Positions 18,851 to 27,274 of a DNA stretch of 64,000 nucleotides are shown piece by piece; within the stretch, counting starts at the first letter, position 1; every line of letters starts with the position of its first letter. The translations under genes and the position numbers were made by a program. Source of the DNA: Acidobacteriota bacterium. Lineage in GTDB: Bacteria; Acidobacteriota; Terriglobia; Terriglobales; Acidobacteriaceae. The notes under the pieces were generated by a model. The model ran no database searches, was not told the origin of the DNA, and worked only from the letters and a program-made list of their open reading frames with translations. Location: positions 50,882 through 114,881 of the forward strand of contig JAJYZC010000002.1 in the NCBI GenBank assembly GCA_021800255.1. The letters run 5' to 3'.

Positions 18851-19001
18851 GTGCGGATGATCGCGTGCTTGCGAAGTCCCCAGCCCTTGCAAGGCGGGTT
18901 CTTGCCCTCGCCCTACGTTTTAGGCCGAATCCTATCGCCTGATTGGCGCAAATCTCCAGAATGTGCCGCCAAGACAGAACAATCTGTGAAACAATCAAAA
19001 A

Positions 19002-20474
19002 ATGCCCCAGTTTCCCAAGATCATTCAGGGCGGCATGGGTATCGGTGTGTCGAATTGGCGCCTTGCCCAGGCCGTATCAAAGCTCGGCCAATTGGGCGTG
19101 GTGTCGGGCACGGTGCTCGATACGGTCTTTGTGCGCCGGCTGGCGGACGGCGACCGGGATGGAAACATGCGCCGGGGGCTAGAAGCCTTTCCGTTTCAAA
19201 AGATGGCGCAGCGCATCTGGCAGGAGTACTTTGTTCCCGGCGGCAGACCGGACAGATCACCATACCCGGTCATTCCCATGCACCAGAAGCGCGATCCGCG
19301 CAAACTTGTCGAGTTGTGCATGGTGAGCAACTTCGTTGAAGTCTTTCTGGCGCGGGAGGGGCACAAGAACCCGGTGGGAATCAATTTTCTGGAAAAGGTG
19401 CAGTTACCCCATCTGGCGTCGATTTATGGCGCCATGCTGGCCGGGGTGGGCTACGTGCTCATGGGCGCCGGCATTCCGCTGCACATTCCCGGCGTGCTGG
19501 ATGCGTTTGCAGCCCAACGGACAGCCGAGTACCGGCTCGCTGTGACCGGGGCTGCGCAGGAGCAGTTCGCGAGTATAGACACGCTCATGCGCCTTGACCC
19601 TTCCGAGTATGCGGAAGGCCCGCTGCCGGCTCTCGAAAGGCCGAAGTTCTTGGCTATTGTCTCATCCAACGTTCTGGCCGCGTCCATGCTGCGGCGCGCC
19701 AACGGGCGCGTGGACGGATTTGTGATCGAAGGCTCCTCGGCGGGCGGACACAATGCTCCGCCCAGGGGCAAGCTGCAACTTAACGCCGGAGGGGAGCCGG
19801 TATACGGCGAGCGCGACCGGGTCAACATCGCGGATATGCGCGGGCTGGGCGTTCCTTTCTGGTTGGCGGGCGGTTATGGGAGAGCGGGCAAGCTGCGCGA
19901 GGCGTTGGATCAAGGCGCAGCGGGGGTGCAGGTAGGAACCGCGTTTGCCTTCAGCCGGGAATCGGGTTTGAGAGCCGACCTGAAGAAGCGGCTGCTCGAC
20001 AAGGCGATAGCGGGCAAGGGCCAGGTGTTTACCGATCCGCTGGCCTCGCCGACGGGATTTCCGCTCAAAGTGGCGCTGCTCGACGGCACCACTTCGGCGT
20101 CCGAAGTCTACGCGCAGCGGACGCGGGTTTGCGATTTGGGTTATCTGCGCGAGCCTTACGTTACGCCCGAGGGTGAAATCGGCTACCGCTGCTCGGCTGA
20201 GCCTTTGGAAAACTATGTGGCCAAGGAAGGCAAGAGCGAGGACGCGGTGGGGCGCAAGTGCCTGTGCAACGCGCTGCTTGCGAACATCGGACTGGGGCAG
20301 ACGCGCAAAGACGGCTGGACTGAGCCGGCCCTGGTGACGGTGGGCGACGACCTGAACACCGTCGCACAATTCCTGGCGCCGGGGGCAGAGGACTACAGCG
20401 CGGCGGACGTCGTTGAACGCTTGCTGAGCCTGAGCGCGGACAAAACCAAGCCTGTGCCGGCGGCTACGGCCTGA
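19002..20474 (+). CDS. Nitronate monooxygenase-like FMN enzyme (2-nitropropane dioxygenase/PfaD-like)
   Basis: This 490-residue FMN-dependent TIM-barrel protein of the NMO family opens with the flavin-binding stretch IIQGGMGIGVSNWRLA. Later come EGSSAGGHNAPPRGKL, with the catalytic-His position of the family, and WLAGGYGR and GAAGVQVGTAFAFSRESG, which bind FMN phosphate. It is longer than ordinary nitronate monooxygenases (about 330-380). The C-terminal extension has several cysteines (VCDLGY, YRCSAEP, KCLCNAL) that could bind metal, as in PfaD-like and enoyl-reductase relatives. The substrate is unknown, and the gene stands alone. Confidence 0.8.
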   Translation: MPQFPKIIQGGMGIGVSNWRLAQAVSKLGQLGVVSGTVLDTVFVRRLADGDRDGNMRRGLEAFPFQKMAQRIWQEYFVPGGRPDRSPYPVIPMHQKRDPRKLVELCMVSNFVEVFLAREGHKNPVGINFLEKVQLPHLASIYGAMLAGVGYVLMGAGIPLHIPGVLDAFAAQRTAEYRLAVTGAAQEQFASIDTLMRLDPSEYAEGPLPALERPKFLAIVSSNVLAASMLRRANGRVDGFVIEGSSAGGHNAPPRGKLQLNAGGEPVYGERDRVNIADMRGLGVPFWLAGGYGRAGKLREALDQGAAGVQVGTAFAFSRESGLRADLKKRLLDKAIAGKGQVFTDPLASPTGFPLKVALLDGTTSASEVYAQRTRVCDLGYLREPYVTPEGEIGYRCSAEPLENYVAKEGKSEDAVGRKCLCNALLANIGLGQTRKDGWTEPALVTVGDDLNTVAQFLAPGAEDYSAADVVERLLSLSADKTKPVPAATA

Positions 20475-20676
20475 GAGTCTTCGGCTCTACCCCTCAGCGG
20501 AAGCCGGCGAGCGTCCTGTCCTATTCCGTTCCCGTTCGGGAGCCAAAGTCAATTCCATTCGCCATACAGATCTCCCCGGATCTCTGGTTGCAGACCGCCG
20601 GAGTTCGCGTATTTGTATATCGCCTGTTATGGTCAGTGAGGAGCCTTTCTTGAATTTACCCTAGGACCTTACGGGC

Positions 20677-21921
20677 ATGTGGAAGCGCTGGCGAATCCGT
20701 ATTCTGATCTTTCTGGCCGTTCTCGGCCCCGGATTCATTACCGCGAACGTCGATAACGACTCCGGCGGCATCTTCACCTACTCCCAGGCCGGCGCGCAGT
20801 ACGGATACACGCTGCTTTGGACCATGATTCCCATCACCATCGCCCTGATCGTGGTGCAGGAGATGTGCGCCCGCATGGGAGTGGTGACCGGCAAGGGGCT
20901 GAGCGACCTGATCCGCGAAGAGTTCGGTCTGCGGCTCACCTTTGTGCTCATGGTGCTGCTGGTGTTTGTGAATTACACCAATGTGGTCACCGAGTTTATC
21001 GGCATCGCCGGCTCCTTGCACCTGTTTCACGTGGCTAAGCTCATCTCCGTGCCCATTTGCGCCATATTGGTGTGGGCGCTGGTGCTGCGCGGCGACTACA
21101 AAAGCACCGAAAAGGTCTTCCTGACGGCCTCGCTCGTCTACATCGCCTATATTTTTGCCGGCGTGCTCGCTACACCCAATTGGCATGAAGCCCTGATGGC
21201 TACGGTGCAACTGCCAGCCAGATCAGCGTGGCGTGACAAATCCTATATCTACATGGCCGTCGGCGTGGTCGGAACCACCATCGCGCCGTGGATGCAGTTT
21301 TACCTGCAATCGTCGGTCGTCGAGAAAGGCATTCCCGTGAAGGATTACGGGGCCTCGCGCATGGACGTGATCTCGGGCTGCTTTTTCACCGACCTCATCG
21401 CCTGGTTCATTGTGGTGGCCTGCGCGGCCACGCTGTACGTGCACGGGATGGGCGCTATCCGCAACGCCGCAGACGCTGCAGAGGCGATGCGCCCGCTGGC
21501 CGGCGACTACGCCTTCATTCTCTTCGCCTTCGGCCTGTTCAATGCATCGTTGTTCGCGGCCTCAATTCTACCGCTCTCCACGGCCTACACGGTTTGCGAG
21601 GGGTTGGGAGTGGAATCGGGCGTGGATAAAAGCTTCAAGGAAGCGCCGTTCTTCTACTGGCTTTACACGCTGCTGATTGTGGGCGGTGCAGTGACGGTCC
21701 TGATCCTTCCGGACTCGCAACTGGTCAACTTCGCCGTCTGGTCGCAGGTCCTGAATGGCGTTTTGCTGCCTTTCATCATCATTCTCATGCTGCTGCTGAT
21801 CAACCGCACCGACCTGATGGGTGAGTACAAGAACTCGCGGCTGTGGAACTGGGTCGCATGGGCGACTAGCATTCTGGTCGTCGGCTTAACGCTGGCCATG
21901 CTCTGGAGTATGATCCCCTGA
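20677..21921 (+). CDS. Nramp-related divalent metal transporter with non-canonical metal site
   Basis: This 414-residue membrane protein has about 11 helices and is homologous to Nramp/MntH Mn2+/Fe2+ transporters (GPGFITANVDNDSGG opening). The metal-site motifs differ. Helix 1 DPGN is DSGG (residues 28-31), keeping Asp but losing Asn. Helix 6 MPH is APW (203-205), replacing the metal-selective Met by Ala and the conserved His by Trp. These changes resemble the Nramp-related Mg2+ transporters (NRMT). The 200-nt leader contains no riboswitch that I recognise. The gene converges with rsmB. Confidence 0.87.
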   Translation: MWKRWRIRILIFLAVLGPGFITANVDNDSGGIFTYSQAGAQYGYTLLWTMIPITIALIVVQEMCARMGVVTGKGLSDLIREEFGLRLTFVLMVLLVFVNYTNVVTEFIGIAGSLHLFHVAKLISVPICAILVWALVLRGDYKSTEKVFLTASLVYIAYIFAGVLATPNWHEALMATVQLPARSAWRDKSYIYMAVGVVGTTIAPWMQFYLQSSVVEKGIPVKDYGASRMDVISGCFFTDLIAWFIVVACAATLYVHGMGAIRNAADAAEAMRPLAGDYAFILFAFGLFNASLFAASILPLSTAYTVCEGLGVESGVDKSFKEAPFFYWLYTLLIVGGAVTVLILPDSQLVNFAVWSQVLNGVLLPFIIILMLLLINRTDLMGEYKNSRLWNWVAWATSILVVGLTLAMLWSMIP

Positions 21922-21968
21922 CTCCGGTTATCGCTGACCCACCAATCCAGAGTGCAATGGGCCGGCTC

Positions 21969-23327
21969 TCAGGCTCGTCTTTCGAGAAGCGCGAGAAAAA
22001 ATCCGTCGGTGCGGAATGAGCCGGGCAGCAGGCGCAATGCGCCTTCGGGAGTGATGCAGTCGCGCAGGCGCTCCGCGCCGGAATCCGTGAGAATCCCTTG
22101 GCTGCGCATGGGATCGATGAGAGAGGCCGGCGAAAGCTGGCGCATGCCGTGCGTTTCCGCGAGGAGGGCGGCAATCACCTCTTCGTTCTCTTCCGGCTCC
22201 AGCGAGCAGGTGGAGTAGACCACGCGGCCGCCGGGCCGCACTGCGCGCAACGCGGCGCGAAGGATGGCCCGCTGCCGAGATGCCTGGCGCGGGAGGTCTT
22301 CGGGACGCAGGCGGTGGCGAATCTCCGGGTTGCGGCCCAGCGTGCCGGTGCCGCTGCACGGCACGTCGGCGAGCGCGAGGTCGAAGGCCGATTCCTCTTC
22401 GAGCGCGGTTGCATCGGCGAGCCGGCACTCCACGCGGCCGGCGGTTGCGGCGAGACGGCAGCGCAATTCAGCCAGCCGGCGCGGGTTCGCCTCGCAGGCG
22501 ACGATGTGCGCCTGGGGATTGCGCTGGGCGAGGATGAGCGTTTTGCCGCCCGGCGCGGCGCAGGTATCTATGATGCTTTTCACTTTTTGGTTGAGGTTCT
22601 CACCCGTGTGAGCCGCTATCTCAGCGATCAGTTGCGAGCCTTCATCCTGGAACCGCACGCGGCCCTCGCGCAAGGCCGCGCTTGCTGCCGCGTCGCCGGA
22701 GACGACGGTGCGAGCAGCGGTGACGATCTCGCCCGGTGCGAGTTCGATGCCGGCGCGGGCCAGTTCATCCTCGGCCTGCGGGTCCTCGATGCGCAGCGTG
22801 AGCGCAGGCTGGCTCTGGCCGTGAGCGCAGATGGCCTGGGCCGCTTCGCCGCCATAAAACTTCGCCCATCGCTCGACCATCCAGGCGGGGTGGGCTTGAA
22901 CGGCTGCCGGCCCGGCAAGATTCGGTTCCAAAGGATCAGAGCGCGCGAAGCGCCGCAGGACGGCGTTGACCATCCGCGCGGCAAAGCGATGGCCGGAGTC
23001 TTTTGCCAGCTCGACGCTCTCGGTGATGGCGGCGTGGGCGGGAATGCGGTCGAGAAACAGAAGCTGGAAGGCGCCGAGGCGGAGGGCGATGAGGGCCTCT
23101 GGATCGAGCTTGGCGTTGGGACGTTGGAGAAACGAACGAATTTTTGCGTCCAGCCAAATCTGCCAGCGCAGCACGCCGAGAACCAGAGCCGTGACCAGAT
23201 TGCGGTCCACCGGCGTGAGCGCGCTGACCGCTTTGCCGTGCAGAAGGTCGTCGGAATGAGATGAGCCGCGCTCGACGGCCATCAGGATGCCGAAGGCGGC
23301 TTTGCGCGCGGGAGAGATGACGGGCAC
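21969..23327 (-). CDS. rsmB: 16S rRNA (cytosine-967-C5) methyltransferase RsmB
   Basis: This 452-residue rRNA methyltransferase has an N-terminal NusB-like RNA-binding domain (about 1-140) and a SAM-dependent Rossmann domain. Landmarks are DTCAAPGGKT for SAM binding and the two conserved cysteines in ADVPCSGTG and VYSTCSLEPEEN, the second being the nucleophile. A GTG at 23327, 5 nt after the fmt stop, gives the family's normal length. An upstream extension overlapping fmt has no family similarity. It is the last gene of the aroC-def-fmt-rsmB cluster; fmt-rsmB linkage is widespread in bacteria. Confidence 0.93.
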   Translation of the reverse strand: MPVISPARKAAFGILMAVERGSSHSDDLLHGKAVSALTPVDRNLVTALVLGVLRWQIWLDAKIRSFLQRPNAKLDPEALIALRLGAFQLLFLDRIPAHAAITESVELAKDSGHRFAARMVNAVLRRFARSDPLEPNLAGPAAVQAHPAWMVERWAKFYGGEAAQAICAHGQSQPALTLRIEDPQAEDELARAGIELAPGEIVTAARTVVSGDAAASAALREGRVRFQDEGSQLIAEIAAHTGENLNQKVKSIIDTCAAPGGKTLILAQRNPQAHIVACEANPRRLAELRCRLAATAGRVECRLADATALEEESAFDLALADVPCSGTGTLGRNPEIRHRLRPEDLPRQASRQRAILRAALRAVRPGGRVVYSTCSLEPEENEEVIAALLAETHGMRQLSPASLIDPMRSQGILTDSGAERLRDCITPEGALRLLPGSFRTDGFFLALLERRA

Positions 23328-23332
23328 GGCGC

Positions 23333-24301
23333 TCAAGCCAAACGCGCGCCGGCGTCGAGCGGGTTTCCGCGCAGAAACTCGGCCACGGCGAGACGTTTTT
23401 TGCCTTCGATCTGGACTTCGAGAAGCTCCAGCCAGGTGCCGGCGGCGCAGGCGGCAAAGAGGCGATGGTTTTCGACGTGGATGCAACCCGGTTCGACGGG
23501 AGCTGAGCCAGCGGTGACGGGCGCGGCGACGGCCATGCGATGGACAATGAGCTGCTTGCCGGCGAGAGCGGTGAAGGCGCCCGGCCAGGGTTGGAATCCC
23601 CGCCAGCGGTTGTAGATCTCGCGGGCCGTGCGCGCGGCAAAGTCCATGCGGCCGTCTTCGCGGGTGAGCAGCGGAGCGAAGCTCGCGAGGGCGTGATTCT
23701 GCGGCTGAGGATGGATGGTTCCCGCGGCGAGGCCGGAGAGAGTTTCAACCACCAGCGGCGCGCCGGCGCGGGCCAGCCGGTCGAATAGCTCCGCCGCGGT
23801 TTCGCCGGGAGCGATTGCGTGCTCCTGCTGCAAGAGGATGGGGCCGGTGTCGAGGCCCTCTTCGAGGAGCATGGTGGTGTTGCCGGTAAAGGCGTCGCCC
23901 ATGGCCACGGCCCATTGAATGGGCGCGGCGCCGCGGTAGCGGGGCAGCAGCGAGGCATGCAGATTGATGCAGCCCAGCCGGGGCAGGGCCAGCATCCAGG
24001 GCGGAATGATGCGGCCGTAGGCGACTACCACGATGGCATCCGGCGCCAGGGCCTCAAGCTGGGCGCGGAACTCGGCGTTGTTGCGAATCTTTTCCGGCTG
24101 CGCGACCGCAAGGCCGGCGGCGAGGGCCGTTTGCTTGACGGGCGGGGCGGTGAGCTGCTGATGGCGGCCCACGGGACGGTCGGGCTGCGAGACGGCGAGA
24201 GGAATCTGATGGCCGGCGGCGAGAAGAGCCTCAAGGGTAGGCACGGCGAACTGGGGCGTTCCGCAGAAGACCAGCTTCAACCCCTGCGCCGGGCTCACCA
24301 T
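23333..24301 (-). CDS. fmt: Methionyl-tRNA formyltransferase
   Basis: Fmt formylates initiator Met-tRNA with 10-formyltetrahydrofolate. The 322-residue protein has the N-terminal formyltransferase fold beginning VFCGTPQFAVPTLEALL. The catalytic and substrate-binding stretch is INLHASLLPRYRGAAPIQWA, and the TGNTTMLLEEGLDTGPIL segment is characteristic. The C-terminal tRNA-binding domain includes NRWRGFQPWPGAF. It starts 7 nt after the def stop, so the two initiation enzymes are co-transcribed. Confidence 0.95.
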   Translation of the reverse strand: MVSPAQGLKLVFCGTPQFAVPTLEALLAAGHQIPLAVSQPDRPVGRHQQLTAPPVKQTALAAGLAVAQPEKIRNNAEFRAQLEALAPDAIVVVAYGRIIPPWMLALPRLGCINLHASLLPRYRGAAPIQWAVAMGDAFTGNTTMLLEEGLDTGPILLQQEHAIAPGETAAELFDRLARAGAPLVVETLSGLAAGTIHPQPQNHALASFAPLLTREDGRMDFAARTAREIYNRWRGFQPWPGAFTALAGKQLIVHRMAVAAPVTAGSAPVEPGCIHVENHRLFAACAAGTWLELLEVQIEGKKRLAVAEFLRGNPLDAGARLA

Positions 24302-24308
24302 GATCCGC

Positions 24309-24818
24309 CTACCATGCGCCCTCGCTCTGCATCTTCCGAATTTTGCGCAGATTCAGGTTGCGCTTGAGGGCGCTCATGCGGAACAGGAAGACGATGCCGT
24401 CGAGGTGGTCGATCTCGTGCTGGAAGGCGCGCGCGAGCAGCTCTTCGCCGTCCATCTCGAACCACTTGCCATACTCGTCCTGGGCGCGGATGCGGACCTT
24501 GGCGGCGCGCGAGATCTTCTCGCGAATCTCAGGGAAGCTCAGGCAGCCCTCCTCTTCATACTGCTTGCCTTCACGGAAGATGATCTCCGGATTGACGAGC
24601 ACCAGCCTCTGCGCGGGGTCCTTGCCCAGGCTCAGGTCAATCACCGTGACGCGCTTGGCCACGCCCACCTGCTGCGCGGCCAGTCCCACGCCACTCGAGG
24701 CGTAGGTGGTCTCGAACATATCGGCGACCAGTTGGCGCAGCTCATCGTTGAACTCGGTGATGGGTTCGCCGGGCTGCTGCAGGATCGGGTCGGGATATTT
24801 GACGATCTTCAGAATCAT
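24309..24818 (-). CDS. def: Peptide deformylase
   Basis: Def removes the formyl group from nascent proteins. The 169-residue metalloenzyme shows all three signature motifs: GVGLAAQQVG, EGCLSFPE with the metal Cys, and QHEIDHLDG with two metal His residues and the catalytic Glu. The ATG at 24818 begins MILKIVKYPDP, the usual family N terminus. A longer in-frame extension is not conserved. It lies 64 nt downstream of aroC. Confidence 0.95.
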   Translation of the reverse strand: MILKIVKYPDPILQQPGEPITEFNDELRQLVADMFETTYASSGVGLAAQQVGVAKRVTVIDLSLGKDPAQRLVLVNPEIIFREGKQYEEEGCLSFPEIREKISRAAKVRIRAQDEYGKWFEMDGEELLARAFQHEIDHLDGIVFLFRMSALKRNLNLRKIRKMQSEGAW

Positions 24819-24882
24819 CTGCGAACTTTCAATAACCTCCTGACCACTACCGCTCACCGGCTGACTCGCCGGCTCGCTGCTC

Positions 24883-26061
24883 CTAAAATCTCCGTATCTG
24901 TTCGATGTATCCATCGAAATTCCGTTTCAATTCTGCGAGCGAGTCGCCGCCGAACTTCTCATGCGCGAGGCCGGCCAGAATGAGCGCGACCATGGCTTCG
25001 CCGGCCACGGCGGCGGCGGGAACCACGCAAATGTCGCTGCGCTCGTAGCTGGCGCTGGTGGGCTCGCGGGTGTCGAAGCGCACCGATTCCAAGGGTTTGC
25101 GGAGGGTGGAGATGGGCTTGAGGTAGCCGCGCACCACCACGTCTTCGCCGTTGGAGACGCCGCCCTCAAGGCCGCCGGCGTGGTTGTGCGGGCGGGTGAA
25201 ACGGGTTGGCCTGCCAGTATCCTGGGAGGCGTAGTGAATGGGGTCGTGGACCTTAGAGCCGAAGGAGGCGGCAGCGGTGACGCCGCGGCCGATCTCGACG
25301 GCTTTCACAGCTTGCAGGCTCATCACCGCCCAAGCGAGCAGGCCGTCGAGGCGCTCGTCCCAGTTGGCGTAAGTACCCAGCCCGGCGGGAACGTTGTGCG
25401 CGACGACCTCAAAGACGCCGTTCACGGTGTCGCCGGTGCGCGCGGCCTCTTCGACCTCCTCTTTCATGCTCGCTTCTGTTTCCGGATCGACGCAGGCGAG
25501 AACCACCTCATCTTTGGCGGCGAGCGCGGCGATCTCCTCCCACGCGGCGGTGCGATCAAGCTCCACGCGGCCCACGCGAATCACATGGCCCAGGACCTCA
25601 ATGCCGAGGGTGCGTAAGAAGAGCTTGGCGAAGGCTCCTGCGGCCACGCGCGCGGCCGACTCGCGGGCCGAGGCGCGCTCCAGCACGTAGCGCGCGTCAG
25701 CAAAGTTGTATTTGAGGGCGCCGGCCAGGTCGGCGTGGCCGGGGCGCGGCGACGCGACCGCCTGGTGCTTAGCTGGATCGCCGGCGGCGACGGGCAGCTT
25801 CTCCTCCCAGTTTTTCCAGTCGCGGTTCACGATCTCAATGGCGATGGGCGAGCCGATGGTCTTGCCGTGGCGGACACCGCTGAGCACGTGAGCCTTATCG
25901 GATTCGATCTTCATGCGCCCGCCGCGGCCGTAGCCCTGCTGGCGGCGCCACAGCTCGCGGTTCACAAAGTCCAGATCGACGGGAATGCCGGCCGGCAGCC
26001 CGGAAACCAGCGCGATAAGAGCCTCGCCGTGAGATTCGCCGGCAGTGGAGAAACGGATCAT
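24883..26061 (-). CDS. aroC: Chorismate synthase
   Basis: AroC converts EPSP to chorismate using reduced FMN, the last shikimate-pathway step. The 392-residue protein begins MIRFSTAGESHGEAL, the classic family signature. It also carries YGRGGRMKIESDKAHVLSG, an ARYVLERASARESAARVA stretch and GEDVVVRGYLKP. The ATG at 26061 is chosen by homology; the longer frame to 26139 has no family similarity. No strong Shine-Dalgarno site is visible. It heads the aroC-def-fmt-rsmB cluster. Confidence 0.95.
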   Translation of the reverse strand: MIRFSTAGESHGEALIALVSGLPAGIPVDLDFVNRELWRRQQGYGRGGRMKIESDKAHVLSGVRHGKTIGSPIAIEIVNRDWKNWEEKLPVAAGDPAKHQAVASPRPGHADLAGALKYNFADARYVLERASARESAARVAAGAFAKLFLRTLGIEVLGHVIRVGRVELDRTAAWEEIAALAAKDEVVLACVDPETEASMKEEVEEAARTGDTVNGVFEVVAHNVPAGLGTYANWDERLDGLLAWAVMSLQAVKAVEIGRGVTAAASFGSKVHDPIHYASQDTGRPTRFTRPHNHAGGLEGGVSNGEDVVVRGYLKPISTLRKPLESVRFDTREPTSASYERSDICVVPAAAVAGEAMVALILAGLAHEKFGGDSLAELKRNFDGYIEQIRRF

Positions 26062-26138
26062 ATGCTTTTGATTGTAAAGGAGCAGTTTCTGGGGTAAGTC
26101 TTCATGGCAGTTCGCGGGGAATGCGCCGCTCCTCTCCA

Positions 26139-26157
26139 CGAATTCAGGAACGCTCTA
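26139..26157 (-). repeat. Possible degenerate end of the palindromic repeat
   Basis: Read on the minus strand, the stop codon of the upstream hypothetical gene continues as TAGAGCGTTCCTGAATTC. This differs from the terminal repeat TAGAGCGGTTCCAGAATTC by one deleted G and one substitution. No second arm or central hairpin like that of the full copies is found nearby, so it is a partial relic or coincidence. Confidence 0.35.
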
Positions 26158-26916
26158 TCCTTTGCGCCGGTAGAGGATCTGAAACTCGTAGCCTTCATTG
26201 GCTGGGAAGAGGCCGGCCACGTGGCGCAGCCGCTCGGCCAGCGCCGGAGCGGCCAGCAGCGGGTACTCGCGCTCGCGCAGATCGTGGTAATCGAAGTCCA
26301 CGGCCAGTGACAGCATGTAGATGGCCAGCGCATCGGAAAACGCCGACTCGAAGTAGCTGTTACGCGCGCGTTCGTCGATGCCCGCCTGTGTGCCCTTCTG
26401 GCCCGGCCGGAGCTCCTGCGCGCGCCGCCGCGCCTCCCATGCATCCTGGCTGGTTTCGCCGCGCGCCTGGGCCTCGGCTTGCGACCACACCAGCGTGGCG
26501 AAGCCCTCCGGCACGCCCGCCGCCTCCACAAAGTTGTGCGCCACGTTGATGAAAAACTCGAAGGCCAGGCCAAAGCGGTCCTCTACCAGCCGCGTGGAGA
26601 GAAAAACCGCCTGGGTGTTCCCAAAGCTGGCGTTGCGATGGCAGATGGCGCGGTCGCTCAAATCCACGCTGTAGGCCGGCGCGATCAGTGTTTCTCCCGT
26701 GTCGGCGATGGCCAGCGGAATAAAATAGTAGGCGCGTTGGCTCAGCGCGCCGGATAGCGCGGCGGGTACTGCGCCCACCAACCGCTCCAGATCCGCCTCG
26801 GGCAGGCGCGTCTCGCCCCATGCGGCGTACTGGATCCCGTTCGCGGACCGGTTCACGGTCACCTGCGTGGCTACCTTTTCCGCGTGCCACAGTTCGATCT
26901 GTGCCGTCCCGGCCAT
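26155..26916 (-). CDS. Conserved-looking hypothetical protein, 253 aa
   Basis: I do not recognise this protein. The soluble 253-residue sequence has no signal peptide or membrane helix. It contains a long charged middle (QAEAQARGETSQDAWEARRR) and aromatic-rich ends. Codon usage and GC match the neighbours, and the frame is open and clean, so it is probably a real gene. It is divergent from a small membrane protein 32 nt away, and 93 nt upstream of aroC on the same strand. Nothing in the context gives a function. Confidence 0.65.
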   Translation of the reverse strand: MAGTAQIELWHAEKVATQVTVNRSANGIQYAAWGETRLPEADLERLVGAVPAALSGALSQRAYYFIPLAIADTGETLIAPAYSVDLSDRAICHRNASFGNTQAVFLSTRLVEDRFGLAFEFFINVAHNFVEAAGVPEGFATLVWSQAEAQARGETSQDAWEARRRAQELRPGQKGTQAGIDERARNSYFESAFSDALAIYMLSLAVDFDYHDLREREYPLLAAPALAERLRHVAGLFPANEGYEFQILYRRKG

Positions 26917-26948
26917 GAATCTGTATTCTAGATGACAGAGGCCGAAAG

Positions 26949-27251
26949 ATGATGCAATCCGCCCAACCCGCCCAGGATCCCGGCAAAAGATTCCTCGGAT
27001 TCCCGCTCAACGGCTTCGGGTTCTTCTCCAGCTTCCTGCTGACGCTGGCGACTGGGTTCTTTACCTTTTTCATCTCCACTTTCATCGCCATCTTCTCATT
27101 GTTAGCCTGGAACCTGATCGGCGGCCATACCGTGAACTACGCTGACACTTACCGCTACGTGGGTTTCCCGGCCGGGGTGGTTGGCCTAGCTGTGGCCATG
27201 GTGGTCTTCGGCGCCTTGTGGGTGCGTGGAAAGTTGAACAGGATGCGGTAG
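26949..27251 (+). CDS. Small membrane protein, two predicted helices
   Basis: This 100-residue hypothetical protein has two hydrophobic segments: about residues 24-57, rich in Phe, which is either one long helix or a hairpin, and about 70-91. It ends in a basic tail (VRGKLNRMR). No family is recognised. It begins 32 nt from the divergent hypothetical gene and ends 23 nt before the Kdo hydroxylase gene, so it is probably co-transcribed with the latter. Confidence 0.6.
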   Translation: MMQSAQPAQDPGKRFLGFPLNGFGFFSSFLLTLATGFFTFFISTFIAIFSLLAWNLIGGHTVNYADTYRYVGFPAGVVGLAVAMVVFGALWVRGKLNRMR

Positions 27252-27274
27252 CGGCCAACGAAAATCGAGGCCAC

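Noticed and set aside
16466..18892. 808-codon open frame antisense to clpC
   Set aside because: It is a shadow created by GC-rich codon bias of clpC; the product is Leu/Asp/Glu-rich without any domain, and clpC itself is unambiguous.
20475..20676. Mg2+ (M-box) or Mn2+ (yybP-ykoY) riboswitch ahead of the Nramp-like gene
   Set aside because: No conserved core of either class could be found; only small chance hairpins are visible.
22098..23264. Long plus-strand frame opposite rsmB
   Set aside because: No recognisable domain; the minus-strand protein has all RsmB motifs and continues the aroC-def-fmt operon.
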